Source: an uncultured Pontibacter sp. (GTDB taxonomy: Bacteria > Bacteroidota > Bacteroidia > Cytophagales > Hymenobacteraceae). From it: a stretch of 64,000 nt of DNA. This document shows, one piece after another, positions 1 through 8,549 of this stretch. A model generated the notes under the pieces. The model was not told the origin of the DNA. It did not search any database and saw nothing but the letters and a program-made list of their open reading frames with translations. The stretch lies in the NCBI RefSeq assembly GCF_947499215.1, contig NZ_CANMNI010000002.1, forward strand, positions 1,116,001 through 1,180,000, written 5' to 3'. Within the stretch, counting starts at the first letter, position 1. Each line of letters starts with the position of its first letter. A program made the translations under genes and the position numbers.

Positions 1-1616
1 TAGATTGTTTCGAAGATGTCCTTGTTCAGACCACGTGCTTCGTCGCTCTCAAACGGCATACGCAGAGAGATGAAGGTATCAGCCAAGCCCTGCACACCCA
101 AACCGATCGGACGGTGGCGCATGTTAGAGTTTTTTGCCTCAGGCACCGGGTAGTAGTTGATGTCGATTACCTTGTTCAGGTTCATGGTCACGTGATAGGT
201 CACGTCGAACAGCTTCTGGTGGTCGAACACCTTGTGGCCGTTCTCCTCTTTCACGTAGCGTGGCAGCGCCAAAGAAGCGAGGTTACAAACCGCTACTTCG
301 TCTTCGCTGGTGTACTCCATGATCTCGGTGCAGAGGTTAGAGCTCTTGATTGTGCCGAGGTTCTGCTGGTTGCTCTTGCTGTTGGCGGCATCCTTATACA
401 ACATATAAGGCGTACCTGTCTCGATCTGAGACTCCAGCACAGCGAACCACAGGTCTTGCGCTTTCACGGTTTTGCGGGCACGGCCCTCGCGCTCATACTT
501 CTCGTACAGGCGCTCAAAGTCCTGTCCCCACGTATCGCCTAAGCCTGGTGCTTCGTTCGGGCAGAACAGGCTCCAGTCGCCGTTTTGCTCCACACGCTTC
601 ATGAACAAGTCTGGCGTCCAGAGGGCGTAGAACAGGTCACGGGCGCGGTTTTCTTCCTTGCCGTGGTTCTTCTTCAGCTCTAGGAACTCAAAGATGTCAG
701 CATGCCAAGGCTCCAGGTAGATCGCGAAAGCGCCTTTGCGCTTACCACCACCTTGGTCCACGTAGCGAGCCGTGTCGTTGAACACTTTCAGCATCGGGAT
801 GATGCCGTTAGACGTACCGTTGGTGCCTTTGATGTAAGAGCCCGTTGCACGCACGTTGTGAATGCTTAGGCCAATACCACCGGCGCTCTGCGAGATCTGC
901 GCACATTGCTTCAGCGTGTCGTAGATGCCCGGTATACTGTCGTCCTTCATAGTAAGCAGGAAGCACGAAGACAGCTGCGGCTTTGGCGTACCGGCATTGA
1001 ATAATGTTGGTGTGGCGTGCGTAAACCACTTCTCAGACATGAGATTATAAGTCTCGATGGCAGATTCGATGTCTTCCTTATGGATACCCACGGCCACACG
1101 CATCAACATATGCTGCGGGCGCTCCACAATCTTGCCATCAAGGCGAAGCAGGTAGGAACGCTCCAGCGTTTTGTATCCAAAATAGTCGTAGTTGTAGTCC
1201 CGGTCATAGATGATGGTCGAGTCCAGCGTAGCGGCATGCTTACGGATGATCTCATACACATCTTTAGCCAGCAAAGAAGCGTTCTCACCCGTCTTCGGGT
1301 CCTCGTAGGTATAGAGGCGCTTCATGGTGTTGGAGAACGACTTGCTCGTTACCTTGTGCAGGCTCGAAATGGCCACACGTGCCGCCAGCACCGCGTAGTC
1401 CGGGTGTTTGGTCGTGAGCGAAGCGGCTGTCTCCGCGGCTAGGTTATCCAGCTCGATCGTGCTTACACCGTCGTAAATACCGTCAATCACTTTCTTAGCC
1501 ACCTCAATTGGCGACACATAGTCCATGTTCAGACCATAGCACAGCTTCTCGATGCGTGCGGTAATTTTGTCGAATTTGACGGATTCGCGTCTGCCGTCTC
1601 GTTTAACTACTAACAT
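1..1616 (-). CDS. nrdA: Ribonucleoside-diphosphate reductase alpha subunit (3' end cut by window edge)
   Basis: Large subunit of class I ribonucleotide reductase, which reduces ribonucleoside diphosphates to deoxy forms together with NrdB. About 538 codons are visible; the C-terminus lies beyond the window. The N-terminus ([18 protein letters not shown]) is an ATP-cone, the domain that senses dATP/ATP in this family. The active-site signature SSNLCTEIM is present near residue 429, with the partner cysteines in LSSCFLL (near 217) and VAVCNLAS (near 443). The start is the ATG complementary to 1614-1616, which gives the normal ATP-cone start. It lies downstream of nrdB on the same strand, but 350 bases and a hairpin separate them, so it may have its own promoter or be processed from a joint transcript. 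The family assignment is certain from the motifs. Confidence 0.96.
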   Translation of the reverse strand, partial: MLVVKRDGRRESVKFDKITARIEKLCYGLNMDYVSPIEVAKKVIDGIYDGVSTIELDNLAAETAASLTTKHPDYAVLAARVAISSLHKVTSKSFSNTMKRLYTYEDPKTGENASLLAKDVYEIIRKHAATLDSTIIYDRDYNYDYFGYKTLERSYLLRLDGKIVERPQHMLMRVAVGIHKEDIESAIETYNLMSEKWFTHATPTLFNAGTPKPQLSSCFLLTMKDDSIPGIYDTLKQCAQISQSAGGIGLSIHNVRATGSYIKGTNGTSNGIIPMLKVFNDTARYVDQGGGKRKGAFAIYLEPWHADIFEFLELKKNHGKEENRARDLFYALWTPDLFMKRVEQNGDWSLFCPNEAPGLGDTWGQDFERLYEKYEREGRARKTVKAQDLWFAVLESQIETGTPYMLYKDAANSKSNQQNLGTIKSSNLCTEIMEYTSEDEVAVCNLASLALPRYVKEENGHKVFDHQKLFDVTYHVTMNLNKVIDINYYPVPEAKNSNMRHRPIGLGVQGLADTFISLRMPFESDEARGLNKDIFETI

Positions 1617-1966
1617 AGCGTATACATTTAGCGGGAGTCAAATGCCCGGGTTAATTATAAGGTGTAGGTATAAAGGAACCGATGCCGATGCAACGGGTTG
1701 AAACATGCTAATATTTTCATAGGGAGATACGTGAATATATACGTAATCCGTTGAAATACTATACTTTAACAGCTAAAGCCAATTGCTTTTACAGATTGCT
1801 GGGGCGAACGCCCCATCTGGCGGTTAATGCCAGCGTTTGATTCCGGTGCCAGAAACAGTCACGAAAGTAGCCATACCTGCAACGGAGTATTCAAGGTAAT
1901 TAAGAAAGGGCCGAGCCTGATGCCCGGCGCCCTTTATCTCTTAAACTTACTAAGTATTTCAGTTTG
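1617..1966. other. nrdB-nrdA intergenic region with hairpin cluster
   Basis: 350 bases without a gene. A compact structured stretch lies at 1792-1833: CAGAT(1792-1796)/ATCTG(1815-1819) encloses GGGGC/GCCCC with a four-base loop, and CTGGC/GCCAG (1817-1833) forms an alternative neighbouring hairpin that shares three bases with the first. No TAnnTTTG promoter match was found for nrdA on the minus strand. The structure could be an RNA processing or stability element in the nrdA leader. No known riboswitch core was recognised. Confidence 0.35.
1905..1935 (-). terminator. Hairpin downstream of nrdB
   Basis: AAAGGGC (1905-1911) pairs with GCCCTTT (1929-1935). It lies 30 bases beyond the nrdB stop codon. 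The bases following on the minus strand are only moderately T-rich, so it may be a partial terminator or attenuator between nrdB and nrdA. Confidence 0.45.
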
Positions 1967-2926
1967 TTAAAAGTCTTCGTCGAGCGAAAAAACATTTTTG
2001 TCTTTGTCGCCCATCACGCCGGCTTTCTGGTATTCTGCCACACGCTTTTCGAAGAAGTTGGTCTTGCCCTGCAGCGAGATCATCTCCATGAAGTCGAATG
2101 GGTTGGTTGCGTTATAGATCTTGCTGCAACCCAGCGACACCAACAGGCGGTCAGCCACAAACTCGATGTATTGGCTCATCAGCTTGGCGTTCATGCCGAT
2201 CAAGTCGACTGGCAATGCGTCCGTTACGAACTCCTGCTCAAATTCTACCGCATCGCGGATAATTTCGTGCACGCGGCTCTCAGGCAACTTTTCGTTCAGC
2301 ATAGAGTAGAGCAGGCAGGCGAAATCGCAGTGCAGGCCCTCATCACGGCTGATAAGCTCGTTAGAGAAGGTCAAACCCGGCATCAGACCACGTTTCTTGA
2401 GCCAGAAAATAGAGCAGAAAGAACCGGAGAAGAAAATGCCTTCCACAGCCGCAAAAGCGATCAGACGTTCTGTAAAGTTCTCGCTGTTGATCCACTTAAG
2501 TGCCCACTCGCCTTTCTTCTTCACGCAAGGCACTGTTTCCAGCGCGTTGAACAGGTAATCCTTTTCAGACTGCTTCTTTATATAGGTGTCGATCAGCAGG
2601 GAGTAAGTCTCAGCGTGGATGTTCTCCATCATGATCTGGAAGCCATAGAAGCAACGGGCCTCCGGAAGCTGTACTTCCTGCATGAAGTTGATGGCCAAGT
2701 TCTCGTTTACGATGCCGTCCGAAGCGGCGAAGAAAGCCAGGACGTGACTGATGAAATGGCGTTCGCCGTCATTCAGGTTTTCCCAGTCTTTTTGGTCCTG
2801 CGACAGGTCGATTTCCTCGGCGGTCCAGAAGCTGGCCTCTGCCTTTTTATACATCTGCCACACCTCGTCGTGCTGTATCGGGAATAAAACAAAGCGATTC
2901 GGGTTTTCTTGTAGTATTGGCTCCAT
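1967..2926 (-). CDS. nrdB: Ribonucleoside-diphosphate reductase beta subunit
   Basis: Small, diiron-tyrosyl radical subunit of class I ribonucleotide reductase, 319 residues. All six metal ligands fit the family spacing: D70, E101, H104, E162, E196 and H199, with the radical tyrosine at Y108 (E101+7, as in E. coli Y122). The [11 protein letters not shown] segment resembles the eukaryotic-type R2. The C-terminus ([10 protein letters not shown]) is the acidic/aromatic tail that docks to NrdA. It is transcribed toward nrdA. A TAnnTTTG box lies about 60 bases upstream of the start, and a DnaA-box cluster lies further upstream in the shared divergent region with rplU. The tyrosine implies the classical class Ia chemistry; metal identity cannot be read from sequence. 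Confidence 0.96.
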   Translation of the reverse strand: MEPILQENPNRFVLFPIQHDEVWQMYKKAEASFWTAEEIDLSQDQKDWENLNDGERHFISHVLAFFAASDGIVNENLAINFMQEVQLPEARCFYGFQIMMENIHAETYSLLIDTYIKKQSEKDYLFNALETVPCVKKKGEWALKWINSENFTERLIAFAAVEGIFFSGSFCSIFWLKKRGLMPGLTFSNELISRDEGLHCDFACLLYSMLNEKLPESRVHEIIRDAVEFEQEFVTDALPVDLIGMNAKLMSQYIEFVADRLLVSLGCSKIYNATNPFDFMEMISLQGKTNFFEKRVAEYQKAGVMGDKDKNVFSLDEDF

Positions 2927-2972
2927 GCGCGTAAACTTTAATGTTATTTAAACTAACAGCGACACTTCGTTA

Positions 2973-3021
2973 CTGTTTTATATAGTGTCAAACTTAGTTG
3001 CCGAGACACCATTTGGTGAGT
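2973..3021. promoter_or_regulatory. Possible tandem NrdR-like boxes
   Basis: Two 16-base sites, 2973-2988 and 3006-3021, each match about 11 of 16 positions of the published NrdR box (acaCwAtATaTwGtgt). Their centres are 33 bases apart, close to the usual three-turn spacing. They flank the nrdB -7 box. The match is weak and chance cannot be excluded. Confidence 0.25.
2989..2996 (-). promoter_or_regulatory. nrdB -7 promoter element
   Basis: The plus-strand bases CAAACTTA read TAAGTTTG on the minus strand, a full match to the Bacteroidota -7 consensus TAnnTTTG. No good TTTG element lies 20 bases upstream, so the call rests on the -7 box and its position upstream of nrdB. Confidence 0.45.
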
Positions 3022-3504
3022 GACTTTAAGGTAACAGGTTTTCAAATATAGTGATAAGAACTTGAATTGGCCGGCTAAAGTTGTTCAATTTATTAACACT
3101 TTGTTAAGTGTTTGATTATGTGATTTTTGCCATTTAATTCACATGCTTATTAACATGATATTGTTGACATATATAATTGTTGAAATATAGCAAACCCAAT
3201 ATTAAATCATTGTTAAATTATGAAAAATGCAACATTAGTCGGCTTGCTAAAGAGTTAGCGGTATTTTTAGATAGTAAAATCCAAAACTTAACTAATTGAG
3301 TCGGTCTTTAAGAGGAGGGTTTATTTCGATTTGTCAAGCAGGTGTGGAAAACATGGTTTTTTCGGAAAGTAATCAAGGTGCTGCAGATTAGTGTGTTATG
3401 TGCGTTTTCAAAGGGTGCAAAATTATGGGTTTGAGATTTCAACATCGTTATCCACATAGTTGTGCATAAGGGTTGAAAAATCAGAAGGAATTAAAGAACA
3501 ATGA

Positions 3505-3536
3505 TTTGCATATTAAATTTAAGAGCACTAATTTTG
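3505..3536 (+). promoter_or_regulatory. rplU-rpmA promoter (Bacteroidota consensus)
   Basis: TTTG (3505-3508), exactly 20 bases, then TAATTTTG (3529-3536). This is a complete match to the -33 TTTG / -7 TAnnTTTG promoter of the Bacteroidota primary sigma factor. Transcription should start near 3543, about 30 bases before rplU. Confidence 0.85.
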
Positions 3537-3572
3537 CAGACTTAAAATTTTTTAAATCATACATTGAAGCTG

Positions 3573-3881
3573 ATGTACGCAATTGTAGAAATCGCAGGTC
3601 AACAGACCAAAGTAGAGGCCGGAAGGTTCATCTACGCTAACAAGCTTTCCGGCAATGATGGTGACGCCGTTGAGTTCACCAATGTTCTTCTTACTGATGA
3701 TAACGGCACGCTTACTGTAGGTGCTCCTTTCGTTAGCGGTGTTAAAGTGGTTGGTAAAATCCTTGGCAACGTGAAAGGTGACAAAGTAATCGTTTTCAAA
3801 AAGAAGAGAAGAAAAGGCTATCGCAAGAAGAATGGTCACCGCCAGCACTTCACGAAAGTCCTGATCGAGAGCATTGGTTAA
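3573..3881 (+). CDS. rplU: 50S ribosomal protein L21
   Basis: Ribosomal protein of the large subunit, 102 residues, close to the family's usual 103. It starts with the family's standard MYAIVEIAGQQ and ends in the basic, rRNA-binding segment KKKRRKGYRKKNGHRQ. A TTG nine bases upstream (3564) is in frame, but the ATG at 3573 gives the conserved N-terminus and is preferred. It is followed 68 bases later by rpmA, the standard pairing, and both are probably read from the strong promoter at 3505-3536. Confidence 0.97.
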   Translation: MYAIVEIAGQQTKVEAGRFIYANKLSGNDGDAVEFTNVLLTDDNGTLTVGAPFVSGVKVVGKILGNVKGDKVIVFKKKRRKGYRKKNGHRQHFTKVLIESIG

Positions 3882-3949
3882 GCAGTAAGAAGAAATTAAA
3901 CGTTGAATTTTTCAGGTGTTTCATCACCCTGAGTAAATAGTTAAATAAA

Positions 3950-4219
3950 ATGGCACACAAAAAAGGAGCTGGTAGTTCTAACAACGGTCGTGAGTCGCAT
4001 TCTAAACGACTTGGCGTTAAGATTTACGGTGGCCAGGATATCATCGCTGGTAACATCATTGTAAGACAAAGAGGTACTGCACACCACCCGGGTGTAAACG
4101 TGGGTATGGGCAAAGACCACACACTGTTCGCTATGGTTGATGGTGTAGTTCAATTCAAAAAAGGCGTTAAGAACCGTTCATTCGTTTCTGTAATTCCTAA
4201 AGTAGAAGCAGAAGCTTAA
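3950..4219 (+). CDS. rpmA: 50S ribosomal protein L27
   Basis: Large-subunit ribosomal protein near the peptidyl transferase centre, 89 residues. The N-terminus [16 protein letters not shown] is the typical L27 start without a cleavable leader, unlike Firmicutes. The conserved core GVKIYGGQ and RQRGT/HPGVNVG are visible. It is the second gene of the rplU-rpmA unit, and two strong hairpins follow it. Confidence 0.97.
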   Translation: MAHKKGAGSSNNGRESHSKRLGVKIYGGQDIIAGNIIVRQRGTAHHPGVNVGMGKDHTLFAMVDGVVQFKKGVKNRSFVSVIPKVEAEA

Positions 4220-4234
4220 TTCTGACCGATACTG

Positions 4235-4275
4235 AAAACAAAAAGGGCTGCCACTACGGTAGCCCTTTTTGTTTT
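4235..4275 (+). terminator. rpmA terminator
   Basis: A perfect long inverted repeat: an A-rich arm plus GGGCTGCC, a five-base loop, GGTAGCCC and a T-run. It starts 15 bases after the rpmA stop and can work in both directions because of the flanking A and T runs. Confidence 0.93.
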
Positions 4276-4332
4276 GCTCACGTATAAGAAGGTATAAAGA
4301 GTTATAGAGTGAAAACAATTAAACTCTTTTAG

Positions 4333-4366
4333 GAAAGGGACACTTCTGGTGTCCCTTTCTGTTTTT
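4333..4366 (+). terminator. Second terminator-type hairpin
   Basis: GAAAGGGACAC pairs with GTGTCCCTTTC across a five-base loop and is followed by TGTTTTT. It lies 57 bases after the first terminator, with no gene between them. It probably serves as back-up insulation before the metH riboswitch unit. Confidence 0.8.
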
Positions 4367-4441
4367 ATACCTTTTGTGCGTGGTTGAAAGCCCTGATTCC
4401 GCACATCCTCCCGCTATCTTCCTATCCTGACGCAACCAAAA

Positions 4442-4472
4442 TTCGCCTTTTACGGATAAGTATGTATCTTTG
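4442..4472 (+). promoter_or_regulatory. metH promoter
   Basis: TATCTTTG (4465-4472) fits TAnnTTTG exactly. A TTCG (4442-4445) lies 19 bases upstream in place of TTTG. The predicted transcription start near 4479 coincides with the first base of the riboswitch P1 stem, which supports the call. Confidence 0.65.
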
Positions 4473-4478
4473 CAGCAT

Positions 4479-4655
4479 TCTTATCAAGAAAGACCGAGGG
4501 ACAGGGCCCTATGACGTCTTAGCAACCTTGTACCAGCTTGGTGCTAATTCCCTTCTCAGCCATACCTTGGCCGGGAAAAGATAAGAGAGTATATCCTACC
4601 TTGGGTGTCCTTCTTGATAAGCGCGTATGTAGACTTAACTAAGAGGGGGAACACC
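4479..4655 (+). ncRNA. SAM-I (S-box) riboswitch with translational expression platform
   Basis: Senses S-adenosylmethionine in the metH leader. The aptamer (4479-4590) has the S-box core: TTATCAAGA, GAGGGAC.GGCCC, the TTAGCAACC block, GTGCTAATTCC and AAAAGATAAGAG. P1 is 4479-4485 with 4580-4586. Downstream, 4607-4621 is complementary to 4480-4494 at 14 of 15 positions and would destroy P1. The same downstream strand (4604-4615) can instead pair with 4643-4655, which contains the AGAGGGGG ribosome-binding site of metH. Inferred logic: SAM bound, P1 forms, the downstream strand is free and covers the ribosome-binding site (off); no SAM, the downstream strand pairs with P1 and translation is open (on). 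Confidence 0.93.
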
Positions 4656-4658
4656 AAC

Positions 4659-7600
4659 ATGACCAAATCACATCCGATCCATACCTTGCTGCAGGAGCGC
4701 GTGCTCGTGCTCGACGGCGCTATGGGTACCATGATTCAGCGCTACCAGCTCACCGAAGCCGATTTCCGGGGCGAGCGCTTTAAGGATCATCCATCCGACC
4801 TGAAAGGCAACAACGACCTGCTCTCTATCACAAGGCCTGATATCATCAAAGCCATTCATACCGAGTACCTCGAAGCCGGCGCTGATATCATCGAGACCAA
4901 TACCTTTAGCGGAACCAGCATTGCGATGGCAGACTATGGCTTGGAGCATGTGGTGTATGAAATGAACTATGAATCGGCAAGGATCGCCCGTGAAGCTGCC
5001 GATGAAGTAGAAGCGAAAGACCCATCGCACAAACGCTTCGTAGCCGGTGCCATCGGTCCGACCAACCGCACGGCTTCCCTCTCCCCGGATGTGAACAACC
5101 CCGGCTACCGTGCCATTACCTTCGACCAGTTGGTGGATGCCTACTACGAGCAGGTGCGCGGACTGGTAGACGGCGGCGCTGATTTGCTGTTGGTTGAAAC
5201 CGTGTTTGACACGCTAAACTGTAAAGCAGCCTTGTTCGCGATACAGCAGCACGTAAACGATGGCGGCAAAGAACTCCCGATCATGGTATCCGGCACGATC
5301 ACCGACGCCAGTGGCCGCACCTTGTCCGGGCAGACGGTGGAGGCTTTTTGGAACTCGATCTCGCATGCACCGATCCTAAGCGTGGGCTTTAACTGTGCCT
5401 TGGGTGCCCGCCAACTCAAGACCCACATCCAAGAGCTATCCCGCATATCCAATTGTTACATCAGTGCCTACCCGAATGCCGGTTTGCCGAATGCCTTTGG
5501 CGGCTACGACGAGACCGCCGAGCAGATGGGCGCCATTGTGGAGGAATACCTGAAGGAGGGACTGGTAAACGTACTGGGTGGTTGTTGTGGCACGACGCCA
5601 GTACACACCAAAGTAATCGCAGACCTAGTGCGCAGGTATAAGCCGCACGTTCCCTCTCCAGTAGCCCCTCTTCCCCGCTACAGCGGCCTTGAGCCCCTCA
5701 CCATTACCTCTGATACCCTTTTTGTGAATGTCGGCGAGCGCACCAACGTCACCGGCTCCAAGAAATTCTCCCGCCTGATCGTCGACGGTAAGTTCGAAGA
5801 AGCCCTTTCCGTTGCCCGTCAGCAGGTAGAGGGCGGCGCCCAGATCATCGACGTGAACATGGACGAAGGTATGCTCGACTCGGAGCAGGCCATGACCGAC
5901 TTCCTCCACCTGATCGCTTCCGAACCCGATATTGCCAAGTTGCCCATCATGATCGACTCCTCCAAGTGGAGCGTGATTGAAGCCGGTTTGAAATGTGTGC
6001 AGGGTAAAAGTATCGTCAATTCCATCTCTCTAAAAGAAGGCGAAGAAGCCTTTAAAAAACTTGCCCGCAAAGTGCGCCAATACGGGGCGGCTGTAGTCGT
6101 GATGGCGTTTGACGAGCAGGGTCAGGCCGACACCCTCTCACGCCGCATTGAGATATGCGAGCGCTCTTACCGCATCTTAGTAGACGAAGTAGGCTTCCCG
6201 CCGCAGGACATCATCTTTGACCCGAACATACTGGCCATTGCCACAGGTATAGAGGAGCATAACAATTACGCCGTCGACTACATCGAGGCGGTGAAGTGGG
6301 TCAAGGCCAACCTTCCTCATGCGCAGGTAAGCGGCGGTGTGAGCAACCTGTCCTTCTCCTTCCGGGGCAACGACTTGGTGCGCGAAGCCATGCACACGAT
6401 ATTCTTGTACCACGCCGTGCAGGCAGGTATGGACATGGGTATCGTGAACGCGGGTATGCTGGGAATCTACGAGGAAGTGCCGCTCGAGCTCCGCAATCTG
6501 ATCGAAGACGTCATCTTCAACCGCCATCCGGATGCCACCGAGAAACTGGTGAACTATGCCGAGACGATCAAAGGAAAAGGCAAAACAGCCACGGCCGCCG
6601 ACAATGCTTGGCGTGAGGCTCCTGTAGAAGAAAGACTGAAGCATGCGCTGGTAAAAGGGATTGTCGACTACATAGACGAAGACACGGAGGAAGCACGACA
6701 GAGAGCCACGAAGACACTCGATGTGATTGAGGGACCACTGATGGCAGGTATGCAGGTGGTGGGCGACTTGTTCGGAGCTGGCAAGATGTTTTTGCCGCAA
6801 GTAGTGAAGAGCGCCCGCGTGATGAAAAAGTCAGTGGCTTATCTTTTGCCGTTCATGGAGCAGGAGAAGCTGGCGTCCGACACGTCCAAGTCAACGGCGG
6901 GCACTATTCTGATGGCTACTGTGAAGGGTGACGTGCACGACATCGGTAAAAACATCGTGGGTGTGGTGCTGGCCTGCAACAATTATGAAGTGATTGACCT
7001 AGGTGTGATGGTGCAGCTGGACAAGATATTGTCAGAAGCCGAAGCGCAGCAAGTCGATGTACTGGGCCTAAGCGGCCTGATCACACCATCTTTAGACGAA
7101 ATGGTATACGTGGCGCAGGAGATGGAGCGCCGGGGCATGAAGATTCCGCTCTTGATCGGTGGCGCGACTACCTCACGGGTACACACGGCCGTAAAAATTG
7201 CGCCGCAGTATAGCGGTCCGGTAGTGCACGTGCACGACGCTTCCCGCAGCGTGACGGTAGTGAGCAATCTGTTGGGCAGCAACCGCGATAGTTACATCGC
7301 CGAGATCAAGGCCGAATACGAGAAGTTGCGCGAAGACCACCTGAACCGTACGAAAGACCGCGCTTTTGCTAGTATAGCCGAGGCACGGGCCAATAAATAT
7401 CAGGTAGACTGGGCTGCGACAGAAGTGACCAAGCCAAGCTTTATCGGCAACAAGGTATACACCAACTATCCGCTGCAGGAAATTATCCCTTACATCGACT
7501 GGACGCCTTTCTTTCATACATGGGAGCTCAAGCGGCAGTATCCGAAAATTCTGAACGATCCGGAACTGGGAGCGGAAGCAACCAAGCTGTTTGCCGATGC

Positions 7601-8369
7601 ACAGACTATGCTGCAGGAGATCGTGGACAAGCAATTGCTCGAAGCCCGCGCTGTGGTTGGTTTCTATCCGGCCAACGTGGAGGCCGTCGACACAATTGCC
7701 GTATACGCCGATGATTCACGTGAAAACGTGCTAACCGAGTTCCATACCTTGCGACAGCAGGGTAAGAAAGGCGCTAACGTGCCCAACCTCGCCTTCTCCG
7801 ATTTCTTGGCTCCGAAAGAAACAGGTATAGCCGACTACATTGGCGGCTTTGTAGTGTCGGCCGGATTTGGCATCGAGAAGCTCTTGGAGCAGTACGAAGC
7901 CGAGCACGACGATTACCGCAGCATCATGGTCAAAGCCTTGGCCGACCGCTTAGCCGAAGCTTTTGCAGAGCACATGCACCAGAAGGTTCGCAAGGAGCTT
8001 TGGGGCTACTCGCCGGAGGAGCAGCTGGACAATGACGGCTTGATCAAAGAGCAGTACAAAGGTATACGCCCGGCTCCCGGTTACCCCGGCTGCCCAGATC
8101 ATACCGAAAAGATCACGCTGTTCAATTTGCTGAATGCAGAGGAGACTGGTGTAATCCTAACGGAGAACTTGGCCATGCATCCGGCATCCTCGGTGAGCGG
8201 TCTTTACTTCTCGCATCCGGATTCCCGCTACTTTGGCCTCGGCAAGATAGGCGAAGACCAAGTGGCCGACATCGCCCAGCGCAAAGGTATGACCAAAGAG
8301 GAACTGCAACGTTGGCTCTCGCCAAACCTGAATTACGAGCCAAAACCAGTGGCGCAGCAAGTGGTGTAG
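4659..8369 (+). CDS. metH: Methionine synthase, cobalamin-dependent
   Basis: Transfers the methyl group of 5-methyltetrahydrofolate to homocysteine through cobalamin. With the ATG at 4659 it has 1236 residues (E. coli MetH 1227). Domains in order: homocysteine-binding barrel with zinc cysteines in VGFNCALG (near 245) and GGCCGTTP (near 307-310); pterin-binding barrel starting at NVGERTN (near 356); cobalamin domain with the axial-histidine motif GDVHDIGKN (near 757); C-terminal reactivation domain with [15 protein letters not shown] (near 1137), which binds SAM. An earlier in-frame start at 4605 exists, but the region before 4659 is riboswitch sequence, and the ATG at 4659 has AGAGGGGG nine bases upstream. 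metF follows 180 bases later, and the pair forms the methyl branch of one-carbon metabolism. Confidence 0.98.
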   Translation: MTKSHPIHTLLQERVLVLDGAMGTMIQRYQLTEADFRGERFKDHPSDLKGNNDLLSITRPDIIKAIHTEYLEAGADIIETNTFSGTSIAMADYGLEHVVYEMNYESARIAREAADEVEAKDPSHKRFVAGAIGPTNRTASLSPDVNNPGYRAITFDQLVDAYYEQVRGLVDGGADLLLVETVFDTLNCKAALFAIQQHVNDGGKELPIMVSGTITDASGRTLSGQTVEAFWNSISHAPILSVGFNCALGARQLKTHIQELSRISNCYISAYPNAGLPNAFGGYDETAEQMGAIVEEYLKEGLVNVLGGCCGTTPVHTKVIADLVRRYKPHVPSPVAPLPRYSGLEPLTITSDTLFVNVGERTNVTGSKKFSRLIVDGKFEEALSVARQQVEGGAQIIDVNMDEGMLDSEQAMTDFLHLIASEPDIAKLPIMIDSSKWSVIEAGLKCVQGKSIVNSISLKEGEEAFKKLARKVRQYGAAVVVMAFDEQGQADTLSRRIEICERSYRILVDEVGFPPQDIIFDPNILAIATGIEEHNNYAVDYIEAVKWVKANLPHAQVSGGVSNLSFSFRGNDLVREAMHTIFLYHAVQAGMDMGIVNAGMLGIYEEVPLELRNLIEDVIFNRHPDATEKLVNYAETIKGKGKTATAADNAWREAPVEERLKHALVKGIVDYIDEDTEEARQRATKTLDVIEGPLMAGMQVVGDLFGAGKMFLPQVVKSARVMKKSVAYLLPFMEQEKLASDTSKSTAGTILMATVKGDVHDIGKNIVGVVLACNNYEVIDLGVMVQLDKILSEAEAQQVDVLGLSGLITPSLDEMVYVAQEMERRGMKIPLLIGGATTSRVHTAVKIAPQYSGPVVHVHDASRSVTVVSNLLGSNRDSYIAEIKAEYEKLREDHLNRTKDRAFASIAEARANKYQVDWAATEVTKPSFIGNKVYTNYPLQEIIPYIDWTPFFHTWELKRQYPKILNDPELGAEATKLFADAQTMLQEIVDKQLLEARAVVGFYPANVEAVDTIAVYADDSRENVLTEFHTLRQQGKKGANVPNLAFSDFLAPKETGIADYIGGFVVSAGFGIEKLLEQYEAEHDDYRSIMVKALADRLAEAFAEHMHQKVRKELWGYSPEEQLDNDGLIKEQYKGIRPAPGYPGCPDHTEKITLFNLLNAEETGVILTENLAMHPASSVSGLYFSHPDSRYFGLGKIGEDQVADIAQRKGMTKEELQRWLSPNLNYEPKPVAQQVV

Positions 8370-8371
8370 AA

Positions 8372-8531
8372 ACCTCACCCCGGTCCTCTCCTAAAAACAG
8401 GAGAGGGAGTTAGAATGCTGGTTCAGGTACTTACTCTGAAATAGCAATGATAGTAAAACTAAAGAATCATTCACCATTCCTCATCTTCGAATTCACCCTC
8501 TCCTGTTTTTAGGAGAGGGCTGGGGTGAGGT
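8372..8531. repeat. REP-like inverted repeat pair between metH and metF
   Basis: Two 36-base copies, 8372-8407 and 8496-8531, are inverted relative to each other and agree at 34 of 36 positions. Each contains its own palindrome (CCCTCTCCT, six-base loop, AGGAGAGGG). The arrangement is that of a bacterial interspersed REP pair. In the metH-metF transcript the two copies could form a 36-pair stem around an 88-base loop, ending 18 bases before metF. Confidence 0.8.
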
Positions 8532-8549
8532 AAACCATCCATACATACC

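Larger units (their letters stand above)
2927..3572. other. Long AT-rich divergent intergenic region with DnaA boxes
   Basis: 646 bases without a gene between divergent nrdB and rplU. Bases 3040-3260 are strongly AT-rich. Three sites match the DnaA-box consensus TTWTNCACA: TTTTCCACA on the minus strand (3343-3351), a perfect TTATCCACA (3448-3456) and TTATGCACA on the minus strand (3461-3469). A one-mismatch site is at 3135-3143. The last two full matches are inverted and 4 bases apart. This could be a replication origin, or DnaA control of nrdB as known for nrdAB in E. coli. Confidence 0.5.

Noticed and set aside
1964..2887. 307-codon plus-strand frame opposite nrdB
   Set aside because: It is the antisense shadow of nrdB, which has all six metal ligands and the radical tyrosine.
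3564..3572. TTG start for rplU nine bases upstream of the ATG
   Set aside because: The ATG at 3573 gives the conserved MYAIVEIAGQQ start; the added Met-Lys-Leu is not part of the family.
4384..4584. 66-codon frame upstream of metH
   Set aside because: It lies inside the promoter and SAM aptamer and has no protein-like features.
4605..4658. N-terminal extension of MetH from 4605
   Set aside because: The region is the riboswitch expression platform. The ATG at 4659 has a ribosome-binding site and gives a normal-length protein.
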